Position numbers and translations under genes: made by a program. A stretch of 64,000 nt of DNA from RHLJ01 sp965212165 (GTDB taxonomy: Bacteria > Bacteroidota > Rhodothermia > Balneolales > Balneolaceae). The notes below the pieces were generated by a model. That model was given only the letters and a program-made list of their open reading frames with translations, was not told the origin of the DNA and ran no database searches. The DNA lies in assembly GCA_965212165.1 (NCBI GenBank), contig OZ243096.1, positions 744,001 to 808,000 of the forward strand. The letters run 5' to 3'. This document shows, piece after piece, positions 60,575 to 64,000 of this stretch; the stretch's first letter is position 1, and every line of letters starts with the position of its first letter.

Positions 60575-61659
60575 GTAAGTCCAGAAGAAGGTCGCAGATT
60601 TATAAGCTTGGTATTAGAGTAGCAATTTATACTTCAATAATTTCTGCAGCATTTTCATTTACGTTAATGTGGCAATATTATAACATGGAGTTAAGCCACT
60701 CTGGGACGATTGCTTTTTTTATTTTACTGGGCACTTTTATTACATCTTATTTGGTGAGCTTTACACTTCAATTTCGTCGAATACAAGTACTCGAACAGGT
60801 GTCTAAAAACATATCAAAAAAAAGATTTGAAGAAATTGAAGACCTTAGAACATCCTATCAAGATGAACTTGACTACATTATTAAGCATCTAATAAAATCG
60901 AGTAGAACAGTAGAACGTGAAATTCAGCGTTTAAATAGAATAGAGAACTATCGGAAAGAGTTTATTGGTGATATTTCGCATGAGCTAAAGACACCGATCT
61001 TCGCTATTCAAGGTTTTATTGAAACTTTATTAAATGGGGCTCTTGAAGACGAAGAAGTAAACAGGGCATTTCTACAAAAAGCGATGCGTAATGTTAATAG
61101 GCTTACCTATCTGACTAAAGATTTAATGGAGATATCAAAGCTTGAAACAGGAGAGCTAAAATCAGAAATAGAAGAGATTTATTTACACGATTTAGTTACC
61201 GATACCATTGAAAGTCTAAATTATAAAGCAGAAAAAGAGCAGGTCCATTTAAACATGGTTCCTTTTGATAGAAAAATTCAGATTCGTGCTGATAAAAACC
61301 AGTTAAGGCAGGTATTAATTAATCTTGTCGAAAATGGTATTAAATACAATTCAAAGGGCGGTAGTGTTGAGGTTGGAGTTAAAGAAATCGATAAGCACCC
61401 CAGAAAGCTGAGCCTATATATTAAAGATACCGGAATGGGAATTGATGAGGCAGATATTCCAAGGGTTACAGAGCGGTTTTTTAGAGTTGACAAGTCTCGG
61501 TCAAGGGAGCGTGGAGGAACAGGCTTAGGTCTAGCCATAGTTAAACACATAATTGAAGCGCATGGCGAAGAGTTAAAAATAAAAAGCCAACCAAATGAAG
61601 GCTCAACATTTAGCATTTCTCTTACAAAAATAAATATGCCGGAACATAACTTGGTATAG
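60571..61659 (+). CDS. PhoR-type sensor histidine kinase
   Basis: A 362-aa kinase. Two membrane helices (about 12-30 and 43-62) with a very short outer loop, so it probably senses within the membrane or via partners. HisKA H in FIGDISHELKTPI (about 130-142), then HATPase: LINLVENGIKYNSKGG, DTGMGID and GGTGLGLAIVKHIIEAHGG-like G boxes. It phosphorylates the upstream regulator, with which it overlaps (ATGA). Short PhoR-like form without PAS. Confidence 0.93.
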   Translation: MSKSRRRSQIYKLGIRVAIYTSIISAAFSFTLMWQYYNMELSHSGTIAFFILLGTFITSYLVSFTLQFRRIQVLEQVSKNISKKRFEEIEDLRTSYQDELDYIIKHLIKSSRTVEREIQRLNRIENYRKEFIGDISHELKTPIFAIQGFIETLLNGALEDEEVNRAFLQKAMRNVNRLTYLTKDLMEISKLETGELKSEIEEIYLHDLVTDTIESLNYKAEKEQVHLNMVPFDRKIQIRADKNQLRQVLINLVENGIKYNSKGGSVEVGVKEIDKHPRKLSLYIKDTGMGIDEADIPRVTERFFRVDKSRSRERGGTGLGLAIVKHIIEAHGEELKIKSQPNEGSTFSISLTKINMPEHNLV

Positions 61660-61705
61660 TTCCTTACCTTATATTTTTAAAAACATTTAATAAACAGCAT
61701 TATAG

Positions 61706-62791
61706 ATGGTTTACGCAGTGATAATGGCCGGAGGATCTGGTACAAGATTTTGGCCGCTAAGTACTAAGGCTCTTCCAAAACAGTTTTTGAACCTTTTTGG
61801 AAAAGGTACGATGATTCAAAATACAGCAGAAAGAATAAAAGATATTATTCCACAAGAGAGAATAATGGTTGTAACCAACGAAAGCTATGTTTCTATTGTA
61901 AAAGAACAGCTTCCAAAAGTGCCAGCTGAAAATATTGTAGGAGAACCTGTTGCTAAAAATACTGCGCCATGTGTTGCAATTGCAGCAGGGCTATTGTTTA
62001 AAAAAGATCCTAATGCTGTAATGGTTGTACTACCTGCCGATCATCACATTACAGAGCCTGAAAAGTTTAATGATATCTTACAAGCAGCCATATTGAAAGC
62101 GGAATCAGGGGATCATTTGGTAACTATAGGAATAAAACCAAGTAGGCCAGAAACTGGGTTTGGATATATTCATGCAATCGAATCATCTAAAGAGAGTGTT
62201 GACGAAAAAGATGTTTATTCGGTAAAGGCATTCACAGAAAAACCAGATGAAATTACGGCGCAAAAGTTTTTGAAATCCGGTGATTATTTCTGGAATAGTG
62301 GGATGTTTATATGGAAAGCCTCAACGGTGTTAAAGGAAATAGAAAAACAACTTCCTGAAATGTATGAAGAAGTAAAGTCTGCTTCACCGGAATTGTATGA
62401 GTCAACACACGCGGCTGCAATAAAAGACTTTTATTATGCGAGTGAATCTATCTCTATCGATTATGGAATTATGGAAAATGCGAGTTCTGTATCTGTGGTC
62501 CCTGGTGAATTTGGGTGGAATGATGTAGGAAGCTGGACGGCAGTTTATGAATTAGCAGAGAAAAATGGCTCTGGAAATTCAGTAAAAACGCTTAATGCTA
62601 CTTTTGCAAATTCTGAAGGAAATATAGTTCTTTCATCAGGAGAAAAGATGATCGCGCTTGTTGGTGTAGAGAACCTTGCTGTTGTAGAAACTGACTCAGC
62701 AATACTTATCTGTAATTTGGAGAAGGCTCAAGGCGTAAAAGATATTGTTGAGCAATTAAAAGCTTCGCCAGACTTAAACAAGTTTCTTTAG
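61706..62791 (+). CDS. Mannose-1-phosphate guanylyltransferase
   Basis: A 361-aa nucleotidyltransferase. N-terminal IMAGGSGTRFWPLSTKALPKQF (about 6-27) is the pyrophosphorylase loop with the Lys; VGEPVAKNTAPCVA (about 77-90), FTEKPD and NSGMFIWKAS (about 195-204) complete the family signature. It makes GDP-mannose for glycans. It lacks the isomerase domain of bifunctional forms. TTAG overlap with the downstream convergent MBL gene. Confidence 0.95.
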   Translation: MVYAVIMAGGSGTRFWPLSTKALPKQFLNLFGKGTMIQNTAERIKDIIPQERIMVVTNESYVSIVKEQLPKVPAENIVGEPVAKNTAPCVAIAAGLLFKKDPNAVMVVLPADHHITEPEKFNDILQAAILKAESGDHLVTIGIKPSRPETGFGYIHAIESSKESVDEKDVYSVKAFTEKPDEITAQKFLKSGDYFWNSGMFIWKASTVLKEIEKQLPEMYEEVKSASPELYESTHAAAIKDFYYASESISIDYGIMENASSVSVVPGEFGWNDVGSWTAVYELAEKNGSGNSVKTLNATFANSEGNIVLSSGEKMIALVGVENLAVVETDSAILICNLEKAQGVKDIVEQLKASPDLNKFL

Positions 62792-63549
62792 TCGATAATT
62801 ATTTGCTGCATATCATAAGCAAGCCGTACGTTTGATGGTAGTCGAGAGTTGGTCTCTTCGTGGTCTACATAACTATTCATATGAATTAGGTAAGCCTTTT
62901 TGATTCCTAATTCATTGATTAAATCAACAGCTTGTGGGATAGTTAAGTGGGTCGGGTGCTCTGGCTCCCACCGTAGTGCACTTAGTACAACAACTTTACT
63001 CCCTTTAATTATCTCTTTTGAAGATTCTGGTATTTTTTTGACATCAGTTAAATAAGTAAGGTCGTTGATTCGAAAGCCTAAAATTTCCAAATCTCCATGA
63101 TATAGAGGTATGGGGGTTACCTCTAAATCTCCAAGGAACTTTTTCTCTGTAATTTCTTCTAATTCTACAGAGGTTGAGCCGGGGTACTTATTTTCTCCAA
63201 ATAAATAATCAAATCGCTTCTCTATCGACGCAATTGCAGATTTTGTGGTATATACAGGGATCGAAGATTTTTTTATGTAATTATACATTCTTAAATCATC
63301 AATTCCGCCAATATGATCCATGTGTTCATGCGTTATGAGAACATGGTCTAAACGATTAATTCCAGACCGTATACTTTGAATTCTGAACTCGGGCCCTACA
63401 TCAATTATAAGGGATGTAGTCTCTGTTTCAATCCATCCGGAGCAACGAGTTCTTTCATTTCTTGGATCATGAGCTAACTCTTCTCTCTTAAATCCGCCAG
63501 CTACTGGAACGCCCATGGAGGTGCCTGTACCAAGAAATGTAAACTTCAT
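62788..63549 (-). CDS. MBL-fold metallo-hydrolase (PhnP-like)
   Basis: A 253-aa metallo-beta-lactamase-fold phosphodiesterase. N-terminal FLGTGTSMGVPVAGG (about 4-18), metal motif THEHMDHIGGIDDLR (about 73-87, HxHxDH), later VSDV/LTDVKKIP zone and a C-terminal HMNSYVDHEE His region. Resembles PhnP, a cyclic ribose phosphodiesterase of phosphonate metabolism, though no phn genes are near. It starts one base after the small upstream gene. Confidence 0.88.
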   Translation of the reverse strand: MKFTFLGTGTSMGVPVAGGFKREELAHDPRNERTRCSGWIETETTSLIIDVGPEFRIQSIRSGINRLDHVLITHEHMDHIGGIDDLRMYNYIKKSSIPVYTTKSAIASIEKRFDYLFGENKYPGSTSVELEEITEKKFLGDLEVTPIPLYHGDLEILGFRINDLTYLTDVKKIPESSKEIIKGSKVVVLSALRWEPEHPTHLTIPQAVDLINELGIKKAYLIHMNSYVDHEETNSRLPSNVRLAYDMQQIIID

Positions 63550-63550
63550 A

Positions 63551-63850
63551 TTAGCCTATTTCCCAATCTGATGTGGTTTCTGAGGGAGTTACTTCTAGTC
63601 GATCCCATAGTTTCTCAAGCTCTTTTCTTACTAATGGTTTTACATAAGTGCCATCTAACTCAATTTGACTTAGTACTCGAGCGATAGTTCCTAACTGGGA
63701 TTCAGTTGGTTTATTTTTGTTGACCAAAACCAATTTATCACCTTCAATGATACAATCAGCTCCTCTAAATGATCCGCGCTCTTTTCGCAAACGGTACCCG
63801 CTCTGTTCAAGTAATTGTTCTAGCTCAAGTAATAACTTGTCTGGTTTCAA
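63551..63850 (-). CDS. Conserved hypothetical protein, 99 aa
   Basis: Small soluble protein with an N-terminal helix (KLLLELEQLLEQSGYRLR) followed by beta-like GSFRGADCIIEGDKLVLVNK and a helical middle (QLGTIARVLSQIEL). The TTG start at 63850 overlaps the stop of the upstream partial gene (TTGA), which supports it. Conserved-looking but not a family I can name. It is followed after one base by the PhnP-like gene. Confidence 0.7.
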   Translation of the reverse strand: MKPDKLLLELEQLLEQSGYRLRKERGSFRGADCIIEGDKLVLVNKNKPTESQLGTIARVLSQIELDGTYVKPLVRKELEKLWDRLEVTPSETTSDWEIG

Positions 63851-64000
63851 AGAGATATTCCTATAGTTAGTAAATTTGAGTTAAGTTCAAAATCGTATAA
63901 CTCTCCATCAATATCAAAAGAGCGATAATTAAAATCATACCCAATGCTAATAGATCTTCTTCCCAATAAATTTATAAAAGTAAGTCGGCTCTTTCCTGTT
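63847..64000 (-). CDS. C-terminal end of a probable beta-barrel protein (partial)
   Basis: Minus-strand reading frame open to the window edge, stopping at TGA 63847-63849, about 50 residues visible. Alternating hydrophobic and polar residues (RSISIGYDFNYRSFDIDGE) and a final strand LLTIGISL suggest transmembrane beta strands of an outer-membrane protein. The family cannot be named from this fragment. Translationally coupled to the 99-aa gene. Confidence 0.5.
   Translation of the reverse strand, partial: TGKSRLTFINLLGRRSISIGYDFNYRSFDIDGELYDFELNSNLLTIGISL

Overview
The window reads as a chromosomal segment of a marine Bacteroidota/Balneolota-type bacterium (FCB group). This is inferred from family content (DUF2911 lipoprotein, TPR-CHAT protein, SIMPL and DUF3820 proteins, a long-tailed ribosomal protein S16, many lipoproteins and Zn peptidases), AT-rich composition, frequent TTG/GTG starts and a promoter element matching the Bacteroidetes TAnnTTTG type. 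No rRNA, tRNA, CRISPR array, prophage or intact insertion sequence was seen. Most genes are housekeeping or envelope genes.

Layout. 1-2.7 kb: two unrecognised overlapping genes, a Nudix hydrolase, a CDP-alcohol phosphatidyltransferase and ftsY. 2.7-9.7 kb: a 40-codon proline-tailed micro-ORF divergent from a secreted TPR-CHAT putative caspase-like protease, then an M28 peptidase, scpA, an ECF sigma factor and its membrane-bound TPR partner. 9.7-14.3 kb: ppk1, ruvB, metK. 14.4-22.2 kb: small membrane proteins, an SDR, a PHP-type phosphoesterase, a GH5 glycosidase, and a winged-helix regulator with two copies of a shared 22-bp operator-like element. 22.2-29.2 kb: three amidohydrolases (one apparently without its metal site), a GMC oxidoreductase with its small subunit, and a YdeI/DUF1905-type protein. 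29.2-41.5 kb: M14 carboxypeptidase, Nramp-like transporter, hemolysin III/PAQR protein, DUF2911, SIMPL, an XRE/membrane pair, a two-RCK K+ channel, purM and a DinB-like protein.

41.5-41.94 kb is a non-coding, AT-rich stretch with about nine consensus or near-consensus DnaA boxes on both strands, a good chromosomal-origin (oriC) candidate. Genes diverge from it: purM/DinB leftward, dtd and a phosphatase-superfamily enzyme rightward.

43.5-52.3 kb: a permuted papain-fold lipoprotein-type enzyme, a patatin phospholipase, a sialate O-acetylesterase and the glycerol operon glpK-glpD-glpF with a fourth membrane gene. 52.3-56.9 kb, minus strand: adk, and the ffh-rpsP-rimM-trmD-rplS operon closed by a strong terminator. 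57-57.5 kb: a gene-poor gap with a REP-like hairpin and an ORF fragment. 57.5-64 kb: fabI-ruvC-ruvA, a PhoB/PhoR-type two-component system, mannose-1-phosphate guanylyltransferase, a PhnP-like metallo-hydrolase, a small conserved protein and the end of a probable beta-barrel protein.

The best candidates for something new are the CHAT/micro-ORF/ECF-TPR neighbourhood, the two-site operator regulon, the oriC candidate, the degenerate amidohydrolase paralogue and the tailed S16. All calls come from reading sequence; no database search was run.
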